Positions 25,509 to 38,600 of a DNA stretch of 64,000 bases are shown here, piece after piece. The DNA is from Psilocybe azurescens. Taxonomy: Eukaryota > Basidiomycota > Agaricomycetes > Agaricales > Agrocybaceae. The stretch covers positions 534,643 to 598,642 of the forward strand of contig JAJIRX010000032.1 of the NCBI GenBank assembly GCA_023853785.1. Reading direction: 5' to 3'. Position numbers and translations under genes: made by a program. The notes below the pieces were generated by a model. It did no database searches. It saw only the letters and a list, made by a program, of their open reading frames with translations, and was not told the DNA's origin. Position 1 is the first letter of the stretch. The number at the start of each line of letters is the position of its first letter.

Positions 25509-28500
25509 CTCGATGGTAGTGGAAAGAGAACACGCATTGGACAAACAGGTTTTGAAGGAGCCCCAGGAAATGATATTCCAGCAGATCTCAGATCTTACTG
25601 TGACCGCCGTCACCAGTTAATTACCTTATCCCCTTCTGGCCTTTTCCACAAAGAACCTTCCAATCTAAATCGAGAACAAATCACGCGATCTCCGTAGCGG
25701 CAACTCAAATCCATCCGTCATCTCCTCCGCCGTCATTCCGTTCACTGTGCTTACGCTTGCTGAACCCGCCTCGCTCGAGCTCATAAGAACAACCCCATCC
25801 CAACGGAATGTGTCAAGTAGTCCTCTTCCTCGCCTTTCTGTAGCTAATAGACCGCTCATGCCCGTCAATTCAAAGCCAAATCGAATACATATCAGATATA
25901 CACGTCAATATTAATATCAACATATTCTTGACGATGCTTCCGCTGGGCGATGATTCCGACACTACATAGAATGGAATCAACCATAAACTCAAATCAGTAA
26001 GCACCATGTCACTTCTTTAGGAGGACGCATAGATTAAACCAGACTCTTTCTCTCTCCTCTTTGTCGCCGTTTTGGCATTGCGTCGCGATTGTTTCATCGC
26101 AAGTAACGAAAATCTTCCGGCTCGGAATCGTTAGCCTCAAATTCTCGCAATTGCCGACAAGCGCACTTCGGCGTCAGCCCGTGAGACGCTGTACTTTTCA
26201 ACAGAATGTCTTCCTCCTCCGATGGAGCTAAGTCAAGAAACAGCATATCCTAACACTTCCTTCTGCACGTCCGGTTACGTCGGATCTCACTCGCTTTTTT
26301 TTGACGTCTCGTCCACCTCCACAGATACTGTTGCTGACGTGGATACCATTGAAAAGATTTTCAGACGCGCCGCGTGCGTTCAAAATTGGGCGAGTTTTAC
26401 TCACTCTTCGATGATTGGCTGACAGCGTTCGGACGCTACTTTTAGCACAAGCTTCGTTCCAAAATTGTACCTGCCTGCTCGGAGTGTTAGAGTTATGGCA
26501 GCATAATTGGACTATGCCATTTGATTCGATCCTGATGCCTTCATCCTCGACGTCCAATACATGCTGTTGTATCCACAAACTCATCTCACATCACCACATC
26601 ATTTTTGTGCAATTCTGACCAGCTCTGACCTCACTCTCGCAATACTTGGGCTACATCGGGGAAATCGGGAGATAGGAGATTGTGTCGAATGTGTACGATT
26701 GCTCGGATGCTGATTGATAGACCCTCAAGGGATCGAATATTTACAGCAACAGGAGTGACCAGAGAACCCTGAAGCCGGAGGCCAATCACGGTTTTCAGTG
26801 TCCGGGATTATGAGAACTTGGCATAAAATACAATGTGCACCCTTCTTTTGTCAAGAACTAGCTTGAGCGAGCAGTATCTCGATGTCTGTGTTGACTGGTT
26901 GGTCTGGGTTTGTGGTCAACAAAGGATCTTTTCTGCTTGATGACAACTGTCAGCAAAATGGACATCGAAGCATAACACGAAAAGATGTTCGAATTCTGAA
27001 TCGACCTCTATGTCAGCAAACCTGCGACCAACTGAAAGCTGTACGTCATGTCATCATGATATATCTAGACATGACCGGATCACCCTTGGCGTTCTTTAAT
27101 TCTGGTTCTACCCATGTCGACCAACGCAGAGCTACTGCCAAAACCCCTGCTTTAAAACACGGACAGAATGAATCGAACAGACCCGGTACATTTGCAAACT
27201 CGCCTTAGTTCCATCCTTAGTCAAGAAGGGCTGAAGACCAACTAGCTTTAAACCCCAACACATTCGCCACTCTCGAGCCCTCGCACCAGAATACCCTTCA
27301 CTTCAGACTCAACACTCGGTCAGAAATTCAAGTCCTAGAAGGCTCGTTAGCTACCCCACCTAGCCCACTATCCTACCCTGAAGCCACTAAGCAAAGTGAG
27401 CAGTTATCCGTCGAACAAGCCCCGCTTACCACCGACTAGCGACGTACCGCAGCCTACTGTCGTTCGCTTGAAGCCTGTCATTTGTTCGCCAAAAAGCGAG
27501 CAAAACCCTGCAAAACCTTAACGGCTCCGTTAATCATCATTTGCGACCAAATTTCAAAAACAAATTCATCATTGTCCAATCATGACCATCCCCGGCAATA
27601 TCGCCAAGCTCTTTTGATGTCGCAAATGAGAGTGATTTACACCCTTTAATGCCATACGGTCATTGGTGGACATGTTGGACGTTCATTGGTCAATGCCACA
27701 TACCTGGTTGACCAGTGGCAGCCCAGCTTTTCTCTTCAAATAGCATCAAAGTCACATAAATCGTGTAAATCGAGGGGCAGTGCTGCCCTATGAGCGGAGC
27801 CGTTGATTTGGAACAGGGCGCGTCGGCATAATATATGCTTTTTGAGATTAAATGTCGTGACCGCTTTGATTCATGAAGCGGGAGTCCTATTGAAGCATTT
27901 TGAAAGCTACGTATGCGACTACCATCTATATGAAAAACAGTAGTTGTGGCTCTTGTGAGCGTAATTCCTTTCGGTTGACAAGTCTATTGGAACGAATGAA
28001 TATACAAATATGCAACACAACATGTTACCCCCAGAAAAAGAAAACTCGCTCCATAGTTCCCGCGGAATTAACGATGAACGCGTAATGAAAGAGGAAAAAT
28101 GCTAGGAAATGCTCCTGATTTCCTGCCCTTTCCTGTCCGTGAACCTCTAGACTGAGGTCGTGGATCCGTGACATACCCATCAAGAACAAGAGGATCCCAA
28201 AAGATCGCAAATGAGTATGCAGAAATTATCAAACTCATTGATATGTGTACCTCGACGCAAGGTATTCTCCTTTAAACGTTGTCAGCATTACAAAACAGAT
28301 GTTCGTACCCTTACACGGACATCTCCCTGCCGTGCACATGCGGCCACAGGGAAAACACAATTTGTAACTATGGCGGGACCTGTCGGGACACGGGCCGCGT
28401 TAACTGGATAGCAGTTATAAGGAAACATACACCTCGGTTAGTGAGAATGCGCAAGGAGGATAAATTACAAAAAGGCTGCAATTTTACCATTGAGAAACAT

Positions 28501-29688
28501 TCCGATTGTGGACCTATATGGAAGGTGCATCAACAACAACGAACCGACATTGCTCGTACTTCTTTGTAATAGTGTGGCAGCAACACATGTTGACATCGAT
28601 GTTGATGTAAAATAGACATGCAGCATGAACATGATTGGATTGTTGACCATTTGAGTGCATGTATTGATTTAGGGTGGATTTAGGGTGAATAAAGCTCACT
28701 GGAAGAGATGATTTTGAGAATTGTACTGGAAAGGGAGCGCACTCGGTGCCGGCGGTGTCACAGAAGTGTTTTGCCACAGGACCGATGATGCAGTACGTCC
28801 AGTATCCACAGGTGCATAACTTTTGAATGGTGACATTTTTCAGGGACAAGGCACAGAAAGAGAAGTCTTGTATCATCTTGGGCATTAAAGTTCAAGTTGG
28901 CCTCACCGTACTCTCGGAATTTATAGAAGATGGTCATGAAACCAAGGGGCAGTCGCCGAGTATAGGAAAATGACATATATGCTCGACCCCTTGCCGCTCG
29001 TAAGAAAGACACTTTTGAAAAAAAAGCACTGAAGTGCTAATATCAGGGTTTTTTAGTCATAGCACCACCTTCGGGGTGCAAACACATGAGGACTTGGTAC
29101 AGAACATCTGGACAGGAAAATTTAGACCATCCAGGACCAGGGCAGATGAGGCAGTGTGGGGTTGTTCATAGACCACTTGTCTCCTTAGAGAATCGAGCAT
29201 AAAGAACAAGTTCTGGACTAATAGCCAGCAGAAAATGGCAGTCTTCAGGAGTCGTGGTCTGAGAGATAGGTTTCGAGAGAATTATACGCGTCAGTCTTCC
29301 ATATTGGATAGGATCCAAGTCCATGTCCCCTCGGAAGTCGAGGGTCCACAATGTAACCAGCGCGACAAAGAATATGTGGCAAAGGATTTTTCCAAAGGTC
29401 CATTTAGTAGGCACCTGAGAATAGAACGTTGGACAAATAAGACATGGATTAAGAGCGGGTTAGGGCATAGATAGAGGTATGAATAAAACTCGTTACTCGA
29501 AACAGAAAACGCAAAGAAAACGTGTTGTGCGCAGTGTGCACTACGAAAAGAGAGTAGTCTTTTACATAATACGAGCAATTAAAGATCACGTGGAGAAGCA
29601 GCAAATTGGGTACTAGTAACACACAGGCCCGACACTTGCTTCACCCTTTCACAACCAACAGCTGTCATCTTCTTATCTCCTCGTCTTT
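25509..29688. other. Long stretch without a supported gene
   Basis: About 4.2 kb. The start contains the C2H2 promoter. I find no domain-bearing frame. Minus-strand pieces at 28.5-29.6 kb (hydrophobic segment LCHIFFVALVTLWTLDF; Cys-rich LCTCGYWTYCIIGP) and a plus-strand Cys-rich piece near 28.3 kb (SLPCTCGHRENTICNYGGTC) could belong to unannotated genes, but the exons do not join convincingly. Confidence 0.4.
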
Positions 29689-30836
29689 ATGCCCAGAAAT
29701 AATGAGTCAACTCCTTTGAAGAAGAGGCGTTCGTCTCGTCTAAAAGATCGCGCAGGTTCACCTTTCCATTGATGTAATCAAAGGTACTCTGAACCTGACA
29801 CCATGCCCTCTCTTTCATATAGCAGCGACCAGGGCTTCAATCGCATCCCAGGCAGAATCAGTGTCAGTTCCGAAAGCGAAAAGAAGGAGATTATCCGATG
29901 ATACCACCCGAATTAATAATGACCGAGTTTGCGATGAGGATATCACGTCGGGCGCGAAGCCGTCGACGGCTTCCGGTTCCGACCTTCGACGATTTAAGCG
30001 GATTACGACAACAGACCTGGAGCGACGTGAGAAACGTTTGGCACTGAAAGAACAAGATCTGAGGGATCGGCTGAACGAATTAGAGGAGCGGATCCAATCC
30101 CTCTCTAGAAAGGAGGACCAAACGTCGCAAATGATGTTACAATTCGTAGAGCGGGAGGCCCAGTCGACTTTAAAGCAGCTCGAAGAACATTTCACATGTG
30201 CACTGTATGTTGAAGTCTCGATCGAAATCAGAGTTGTTTTCTGACTATGCTATCATTCTAGATGCTACGAAATCCTTGCATCTCCTTATTCATTGAGCCC
30301 ATCTCATTGCGGTCATACATTCTGCGGTCTCTGCATTCTTAAATGGTTCTTTTCCCGTTTGCATCGTGTGTGCGGACTTTGGCACGAATCTGTTGATTGC
30401 CCAATTTGCCGCAGTATTTTAATTCCTACTCCCGAACGCACCCCCGGTCACAATCGACATTCCCCTTTGTCCCCAATCGCGTAACCGCGTCGGTTATTGA
30501 GTCGCTCGTCGAGAAGCTCACCAATCCGCCGTTGTATTCGCAAGCAAGAATAAAGAAAGAAGAGATCGAAAGCACGTGGGGATCACAATCGAAAAAGCAT
30601 CGCGGCAGAGGATGTGTTCGGAAGAGAGAGCAATCGGAAGAAAAGGATTCTGAAAAGATCTCGGATACCCTGGACGTGATTGCCTGGAGAGAGGGTGGGC
30701 ACCTGAGGGCGGAATGGCTCAAAAAGGATAGGCAAGTACATTATTTCAATGCAATGAGAAAAAGTGTTTAATCATAGGGGTCCTGGAACATTTTTGATAC
30801 TGCAGAGATGGTAAAAAGAAATGGCCCACATACTAA
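29689..30836 (+). CDS. RING-finger protein with coiled coil
   Basis: Probable E3 ubiquitin ligase; substrate unknown. Model join(29689..29755,29823..30204,30262..30731,30806..30836). Exon 1: MPRNNESTPLKKRRSSRLKD. Exon 2: basic KAKRRRLSDDTTR, then a coiled coil (RREKRLALKEQDLRDRLNEL, EERIQSLSRKEDQTSQMMLQ). Exons 2-3 form a C3HC4 RING: CALC, HCGHTFCGLC, then CPICRS. The tail is helical and charged (RVTASVIESLVEKLTNPP, EGGHLRAEWLKKDR). The last intron is GC-AG type. The run of five C at 30441-30445 is one base short for the frame to continue after CRSILIPTPERTP; adding one base makes the total 951 nt, 316 residues, with every junction in phase. Confidence 0.85.
30732..30805 (+). other. GC-AG intron in the RING gene
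   Basis: Donor AG|GCAAGT matches the known consensus of GC-AG introns; acceptor CTGCAG. Splicing gives WLKKDRDGKKKWPTY and a stop, in phase with the rest of the gene. No GT donor nearby gives a sensible end. Confidence 0.65.
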
Positions 30837-31281
30837 AGCACTGGAGCACGATGGGATCGCAAGATTTCATTTTCATGAAGCAGAAACTCGGCGTTTAACA
30901 GTCCTTACCCCCAGCTTCTACCATCGCACATCATTCACCCGCGTTTATATTGCACGATCAAAGCCCAACGAAGAGGTGACCGCACATTTGGTCAGAAATC
31001 AACCCAACACTCACACTGACCCCGAGGATCTCCTTTGACCTAATTGCTTCAATCAATCACCTTTTCGGTGGTAAAGGTCCCTTGCGACAAGTGTTCTACT
31101 GTGAAGTTCAATCCACACTCTTTATTATTTCTCTTTTCCAAGATGCACTCTTTGAACCTTTCTCAAACCCAACTGCTTTGTAAATCCTTAACATTCTGTA
31201 ACAATATAAACAAAACATTATCTGAACGATCGACAAGACCATAACCATGTACCACTCAATGTCAAGATATATATTGTAAAT
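30837..31281. other. Convergent intergenic region
   Basis: 3' sides of the RING gene (+) and Arp8 (-). No gene seen. Confidence 0.45.
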
Positions 31282-34069
31282 TTACAAGTAGAAACATCGT
31301 TCTTTCAAAGCACGCATACCGAATACATCCTATCGAACAATGATCAGTTTGCAGCTGAAATAAGATGGCCATTTAACATACCCAGTCAGACGGCGAAACC
31401 CATAATTCGGACACGCTATCCATTTTAGAGAGTACTGCCGCGCCTTTCCACGCTAGAACGCGAGGATCAACTTCTTTAGGAGGAGGGATTATCTGCACCT
31501 TCTCCATATTTGGTACCAACGGCGTGGCAATAGCTTGCAACCTATGCGCCGTATATTGGATGAGTATGAGAATTATTATACAACAGTGAACAAATTGAAC
31601 TCGCCTGCTCTCTAACGCATGGGCCATCCCAGGTATTAGTGCCGTCCCACCAATTACCAGCACTGCCTGCAGGTACTTTCTAATTTTTTCATCACCACCA
31701 GCAGCTCGTGCACTGTTGAAGATAGCAACATCAAGAGGTAATTTGCTTGCTTCGAAGCAGACGTCGATTGTATAACCCGCTTGAGAAGGCTGGGGCTGGA
31801 TCGGCTGAGAAACCGGCTGAGGCTGAACAAGAGTTGGCTTGTTGTCTTCCTCGATATCAACCACTTCTACGTGAGCCTCTGAGCGGCCTTCGAGTAGAGT
31901 TGGAGCCTCATTCTCTACGCTGTCTACATTCATAGGCTGAACTTCTGCATCACCTTTCGAAGGAGACACAGGTTCTAAAGTACCAAATTAGAAAAGGAAA
32001 CATGTGGGTACGCCAATGGACATACCTAGAGATGCCTCGACAGGGAAGCTCTGTTGAGGATTTACAGGTTGTTCGGAAGGTTGCGGCTGTGGTTGTTGCT
32101 GCTGGAGTATTGGCATTAAATGTTGAGTGGAGATAGACATTGCATTCGTCTGAACCAAAGCATTAGTCAGAATTGGAGATCTGATGGATGGCTACTGACG
32201 ACGTAGTCAATCTGATGCCCAAGGATTTCATCTGTAACATTTTGAGATATTGGGTGCAGATTCTCGCGTTTGTTATCGAATTCGATGACGCGAGGCTCAA
32301 AAGACACTTTTCAAAACAGAGTCAGTATTAGGAGTAGGCACACAAAGACTATTCTTTACCATTGGTGCTAGGATGATTTCATCATATGCACGTAGACCAT
32401 ACTTTTCAGTGAGCTTATTGGGTCTTCGTACATTGAAGTCGTATAGATTTAATGCCACATCAGTCTGTTGATAGATAAGCAGGCGTCCCGATAAGTGAGT
32501 CAGGAATAAATTGCGGCTTACATCTGCAAGGGTACAAAGTCTGGATTTTAGATCTTCCATCACATGCCAGTCATAGGAATGCTTAAGGTCGATATCCCTG
32601 TAAGGAAATTTGATACGTTCCAGGAGTACATAGAGGAATTCGGTGATGTCATCGCCGCCCATGTTCAATGACATCCTGCTCAGATTTATCAGTGACCATC
32701 TTCTTTGAGGTATGAACACTAACCGAGTCTCCGGTAATACAAGCCCTTCGTCAACGCAGGCAATGCTAGTCTTTGTGGCACCTATATCTACCACACAGGC
32801 ATTTGATATACCTGCGCCATAAGTAGCTGCTAGGGCTTCCTGTAACCAATGAACACTATTTTCATGACTTGTGAATTTGGGAGAACTGACCTGTTGGGCA
32901 CATATCTGTTTAAATCCCATAACGATAATTAGCAGATTTACAATTTCTCTAACATACGCCCTGTCATAGAAATCGGGAATGACAAGCATGATGGAGAAAT
33001 TCTGCAAACACATGGGTAAGACATACATACTGAGCCAGGTGGAAGGTTGGAATACCTTGTAATCGGACGGTTTTATGTCGAATTTATCGCTTAATGTGGT
33101 ATTGATGATTTCTTCGAGGTCGCTAAGAATCATTTGCACAGAATTGTAATCCCGTGTATTGAAGTTTGAGCCGTATAATGGCCATCTCACAATATAATTT
33201 GAGGATACTGGATCGACAATACGTAGGGCCTATGGTTGAATTTATTAACAACAATGTTTGTTGGATATTCTCACTGACCTTTTCCCCAACTAAGACTTTA
33301 TCAGGACAAGATGAATCGATCCATTCGGTTTGATAGTCATTGTGTTCAGCGATTCGCTCGGGCTGGAATTGCTCATTAAATGTCGATGCTATTTTCGTCG
33401 CGTTGGGCGTAATTCGCAGCTTGTAGAACCGCATCCTATCACGCAAAGATACTGTAATCGACGCTAATTTAGCATCGAACTGGTTCACAGCAAATGAGGA
33501 AGGGGTTTGTTAGATTTCTGATTAAGAGAGGGTCTTACAGGATCATCCACCGGCATTTCATCTGCACCTGACGGAGATCGACCGTCTGCTGACGATTTTT
33601 CCGTTCGGCGCTTCCTTGGCCGCGATACTAATTGAATTCGTGGTGCTACAGTGAAAGGTGTTTTCGATTTACGCGCGACCACGCACGGCACTGAGATCGG
33701 GTTAACATCTGATCCTCTTCCTATTCGAATGTACCGTGAACCCGGATGTATGATAATGACTTGGGAGCCACGTCTTTTCACTTGTTAGAATTCCGGCTCT
33801 CGATTTAAATCCCTGCTTACCTCTGGTCTATGGGGCTTTCGTCCACTGGCGCGGCCTTTCCTTTTCGAAGGGCATTTCTGGCCCACAATGTTTGTGATTC
33901 TGACTTCAGATAGGTAGAGCTAGCATGCTTGGGGTTGAATCTATACGTCTGCTAAGTTTCGTTTATGCATGCGAATGTTTCGCCATTCAACGCACGTTAA
34001 CGGCACATGGAATGTTGTGTAACGCATCCCAGTTTCATCACGTTTAGCATTGGGTATTCCTCGAGGCAT
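31282..34069 (-). CDS. arp8: Actin-related protein 8 (INO80 complex)
   Basis: Nucleosome-binding subunit of the INO80 chromatin remodeller. The start at 34069 gives MPRGIPNAKRDETGMRY; the next exon reads FNPKHASSTYLKSESQTLW then ARNALRKGKAAP, an Arp8 N-terminal signature; a splice to the acceptor before 33773 gives RRGSQVIIIHPGSRYIRIGR. The actin fold continues with WPLYGSNFN, NFSIMLVIPDFYDRAYVREI, NACVVDIGATKTSIACVDEG (phosphate loop), MGGDDITEFLYVLLERIKFP, a Gln/Pro-rich insert (QQQQPQPQPSEQP), LDVAIFNSARAAGG, VLVIGGTALIPGMAHALESR and LAWKGAAVLSKMDSVSELWV. A last intron after SPSDW leads to DVFGMRALKERCFYL and the stop at 31282-31284. Large inserts in the actin fold are typical of Arp8. About nine short introns; no frame break seen. 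Confidence 0.95.
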
Positions 34070-34990
34070 TGAGTCTTGATTGTGGAGCTGGTCAGATCTA
34101 GGTTGTATATGCAATGAATATCAGAAGTATTGCCAAAAAGAAATGGAAGGAAACAGTGTTATGTAGGGACCTCAGCTCTGTCACAAAATTCTATCTTTAA
34201 TAACGTGATTTATTAACGTGTTGTGACCTTGTAACATGTAAGCACGTGATACTCATAATTATAAAAAAATGTGTCATTTTCTGCTGCTTACTTCTGACTG
34301 ATATATTTTTTGCAGCATAGGCAAGGGGGTACCGGGATGATGACCCATGACCCAATGTTGGAAAAATTGAGATCAGAATATATGTATAGACATGAACACA
34401 TTTACACTTACCAGTCCATCAGCTTTTCAGCCAGTTGACATGTTTCAGTAATCTTCCTATATAATATTGTCAGAATGGTCAGACTGGCCACCTGTTGTCA
34501 GCAATATCATCTCACATCTGTTTGTACCAGATACTGGGCTTGTATATATGATCTGTACTGGTTGCAAAAACAAAAGACTCAAAATATTCAGAAAGCACAA
34601 TAAAATATTCAAAAACTGTCTGTGTATTTTTATATAGAGCTGTACAAGATATGTAGTTACAATCTAGTTTACAGGAATTCTTGATCAATACACAACCTTG
34701 AGTAAGAAAGATGCACCTGATTAAGGTGTAAATCAGCAAGTGCTCTGAAAAGACTCAAGAGATATATCAATAGACTTACTCACCATCAGAAAGATGCAGT
34801 GCACAAAGATTTACATTCAGAAATGCTGTCATGTTAGCATCAACATCAGCAAGAAGGTGGAAAGGGACTCACCAAGTGTGTGGGTTTGCAAGGCTGCAAT
34901 TTTGTCCCAATAATAGTAAGCACCTGGATTGCTTGAGGAGGAAATGACAATTTACCTCTGTTAACCCAAGCTCCTTTATTTTTTCAGTTA
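34070..34990. other. Start of AT-rich transposon island
   Basis: Holds the Arp8 promoter for the first few hundred bases; from about 34.2 kb the sequence turns AT-rich with no coding signal, continuing to 55.6 kb. Confidence 0.45.
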
Positions 34991-35657
34991 CAGTCAAAGA
35001 CACCTCCTTGACACAAAAATTGACATTCCCATATTGGCGTCACAAATACAAAAAATTTTGCAGTTATTTTTTTAGGCTATAACTAGATACTCTGAGGAGT
35101 ATATCTACCAAAAATAATTATGAGATACCATGTATTATATTGTAAACAAGAGGAAAGAAAGTTGGAAGCCAATTTGTCACATTTACACCTCCTTGACACA
35201 AGTGTAACACGACGGACCATCCTGAGTAAGTTGGCTAAGTTTAGAATGAGAGAACCGATGTTGAGGCCAGAACACATTGATCAGAGAATGTGTGTTATGT
35301 AACCACCTTGTCACACTTCCACAAGACATACACTTGGACACCATGTTTTGGATGCATTTTATCCAGATTTATAGCTAGATCAGTGGAACAGGCTATATTG
35401 TATCTAATATGCAAATTTGGGACCCAACTGTTGCTTCATTGACTCAAAAAAATCAGTTGCGAGATTATGCATCAACCCAAATTGGGTCATTTTCCCTCCT
35501 CAATCGCACGATTTTGAAACACTGAGTGCACCAAACCACACCAAATTTTGCAAGCACTTGGATGCATACTAGTACTGTATATATACAAAATTTGGTAGAT
35601 TTACAACAATATTTGTACCCAAAAAATCAATTTGTGTCAAGGAGGTGTCTTTGACTG
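34991..35657. mobile_element. TA-flanked MITE (Tc1/mariner-type ends), 667 bp
   Basis: Terminal inverted repeats are perfect over 27 bp (34991-35017 and 35631-35657), beginning CAGTCAAAGACACCTCC. TA dinucleotides lie directly outside both ends (34989-34990, 35658-35659), as expected from TA-specific insertion. There is no transposase frame. A partial internal copy of the subterminal sequence (CACCTCCTTGACACAA) sits at about 35187. Confidence 0.88.
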
Positions 35658-38600
35658 TAGCTGCAAGTAAAAACAGGACAAGATGCCTAAATCTAATTTC
35701 AAGATGGTCTTATATACACACAAAGCTCATGCTCTAAACCCACAATGCTCCACACTCCACCAATGCTCCACTTGCACAACTACAACATGCTCCACTTGGG
35801 AAACTTAAAAAGTTATATGACTGTGTTTGCTATATTATGTTCAAGTTCAGTTGTGGCATGCCAGGTTTTTGTTGTAGTCAGGATAGGGAATCAAACGGCA
35901 CAATTCCCGTGATCCCGTGCACTGAATATGCAGCCACAAGTATGTAGATTTTTTTATATAAACTGAATTCTCTGTTATAGAGTAAATTTAGTTAGTATAA
36001 ATTGTATTTACAGTATATAAGTACAGTATTTACATTATTGTATGCTACACGTTTACCTCCCAATCACACAGTTTTTATCTGATTGATTTGGTCTTTTCAA
36101 CAATAGCCAAGATCTAAATTTGCATAACAGTTACTGAAGTTGTCTGAGATAAAGCAAGTTGAGTACCATGGCCAATTAAGGTTAGTAAGAGGGCCTGCTT
36201 TTTATTTCATTCCCCAAATAGTTGATGGTCACAGTCTAGCCACTTTTGTCATTTAGATGCTTAGTTTAATCTGTAGAATAAGTCAAGTTAAAAAAAAATT
36301 GGTTCAGACATATAACTGTAGGCCTGAATGATAATGCATGATATGTTTCTCATAAGCTTACAAGTGGAAGGCTTTTGTGTAATAATCAAGCCCTGATCAT
36401 CTGTACAAACAGATTATATGACTTGATCAATCTGCTGATATGGCTTTCTGCAAAGCTTGATCAGTTCTGATAAATTCATCAGCTTCGTAAGGTGCTGATA
36501 TGCTAATTTGGATTTTTCCAACAAAGGTGGGGGAGGGGCCAGAGGCCTTAAAAAGTTAATTTTTCAGTGGTTAAGCCTCAAATTCTGGGCCATTGTGAAA
36601 TAAAGAACTATTCTTAAAGATTTAAGTAGCAATATGCTGGCTCTGGCTCAAAAGCCAGAACCCAGCTCAGCTGAGCCCAAAATGTCAGGCCAAGATAGGC
36701 CTACAGAGACAGCTTTGAGCCTGGCTCATAATTTTCAAAAGCTTGAGCTGTGGGCTCAAGCCCCAGTGTGATGAATGCCTCACGTGACATGTATGATATT
36801 ATTTTATATTTTATTTTATATTAGTTTAGTTTTTATTCAGATCTTTTTAGTCAATTACTATGTATTCATGTTGATTACTGTGTTTATTTTTTGTAGAGTC
36901 AACTCAGTATATTGACTCAGATCAATGATCTTTTAAACTTGTTCATTTATTTCCTTTCTTGGTTTGGGTTCTTACAAGTTTGACTCTATCTTGAAACTGC
37001 TTGTCAGCCACTGAGATGCTTGCTGTGGAGTGTGTTTGCACAGCTTAACACTTCAATCAAATTTTACAATGATTAGTTTGTCACTGGGAAGGGAAGCTTG
37101 TGCTTTTAATAATTGTATTAAACAAAAATCTTCAAAACAGAGGGTGAATACAAGAGTTAGCTTGCAAGGATTTCAGAGTAATCTACATGTTTTTATGATT
37201 TCTCAGTGGGTGCTGAGACTTTTATAAATCTCTACTCCAATGTAATATCATTTCCAGACCTTTTAGGGTCACTATTAGTGGGTCACACTTTGAGCTGAAG
37301 TGTGGGGTTTGAATTCTGCAGAATCTCTTCTCTAACACAGTACTGTTTCTAGACCTTCTTAGGGTCACTATCAGTGGATACATGCTTTAGCTAAATAATT
37401 TAATGGTCTTCTTGATCTAATAAAACACAATTTGACCCCCTTGGTCTTGGAAATATGAAACAAGAGGGAGCTAGTTGTGAAGCTGGCTTGTGTGCTGTAT
37501 ATCTTGGTTGGCCTCTTGCCAGATATAAAGTCAATATTTAGACTTGAGTTGTGTGAGGTAAACTCTTCAAGTATTTCTAGCTTTCAAATGTGAAAAGCAC
37601 TACTTTCAAATTCAAAGGTGAACAATAGATTGCTATTGTTTGACAAGCAATTAACATCCTCAAAGTTCTTAATAATTTCAAAAATGCAGACACAGAGTAA
37701 AATGTGAACTATACATTCTTGGAGTAAAAATTACTTGCTTGATATCTATGTAGATACATTTAATTTATAGCTGGGTGATCACCAATATCAAGGGGATCAC
37801 TTTTGGGGGCGAGTGTACACAGGACACTTAACAGACCTCTTTATATAAACCCAAACTCAAACTATCAATGATCGTCTGTATTGACATGTAGTAGATCCTT
37901 AGTTCCTATAAGCAACTGGGCATACTAGTCCACAGTCCTTAGTTTACTATAGGCAATGTCCTGAACAGTTGGGTTTTCTCTGACAGTCATTTCTAGTTAC
38001 TATGAGCAATCACCAGTCTTATAGAGTTCCAACCTGTACTTAACAATTCCCAGAGCAGTCCACGGATGACTTATAAAAGCCTGCTTATCAAGTCTAATAG
38101 ACCTGACATTGAATATAACAATGGTGATCACTCACAAAACCAGGTAGTGCCTAATTGCTTAAGATGAACTGTAGTTTTCACTCTCTTATCATACAAATCA
38201 CTAGTCTGCAAAGTATTAACACTGGAATTCTTATTCAAAGTGAATTCTGATATCAAATCTGGGGTGTAAATTACTTGGTTCCTATTCTAAGATACAGGGC
38301 TGTTTTTATAGACTAAATAGATACTTTGGCTTGTGATAATTGAAAGAGACTAAGAGAAAAGAAAGGAAATGGGCTGGGTGCTGCCTAGCCTTTTCTGCAC
38401 CAATTATAATAGTGGAAAGTACTAGTTTGCCTGGGCTATGGTGCTTATTTGAAGATAATATTGTTGTCCATGCAGCAGTGCCTCCTTGGATAGTGATCAC
38501 CTGAATTATTTTATCAGATGGCTTGCAGCTAAGGCATGTTGGGACTAGATCACTTAGGGGTATATTTTCTAGGAAACCCTATCAAAGTTGCCAAGCACAG

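Noticed and set aside
27515..27815. A MITE bounded by AACGGCTCCGTT / GCGGAGCCGTTG
   Set aside because: The paired ends are short, one is itself palindromic, and no flanking target duplication could be found.
36640..36780. GCTCAGCTGAGC and neighbouring GGCTC palindromes as a structured RNA
   Set aside because: Short and repetitive, with no larger consistent fold visible by eye.
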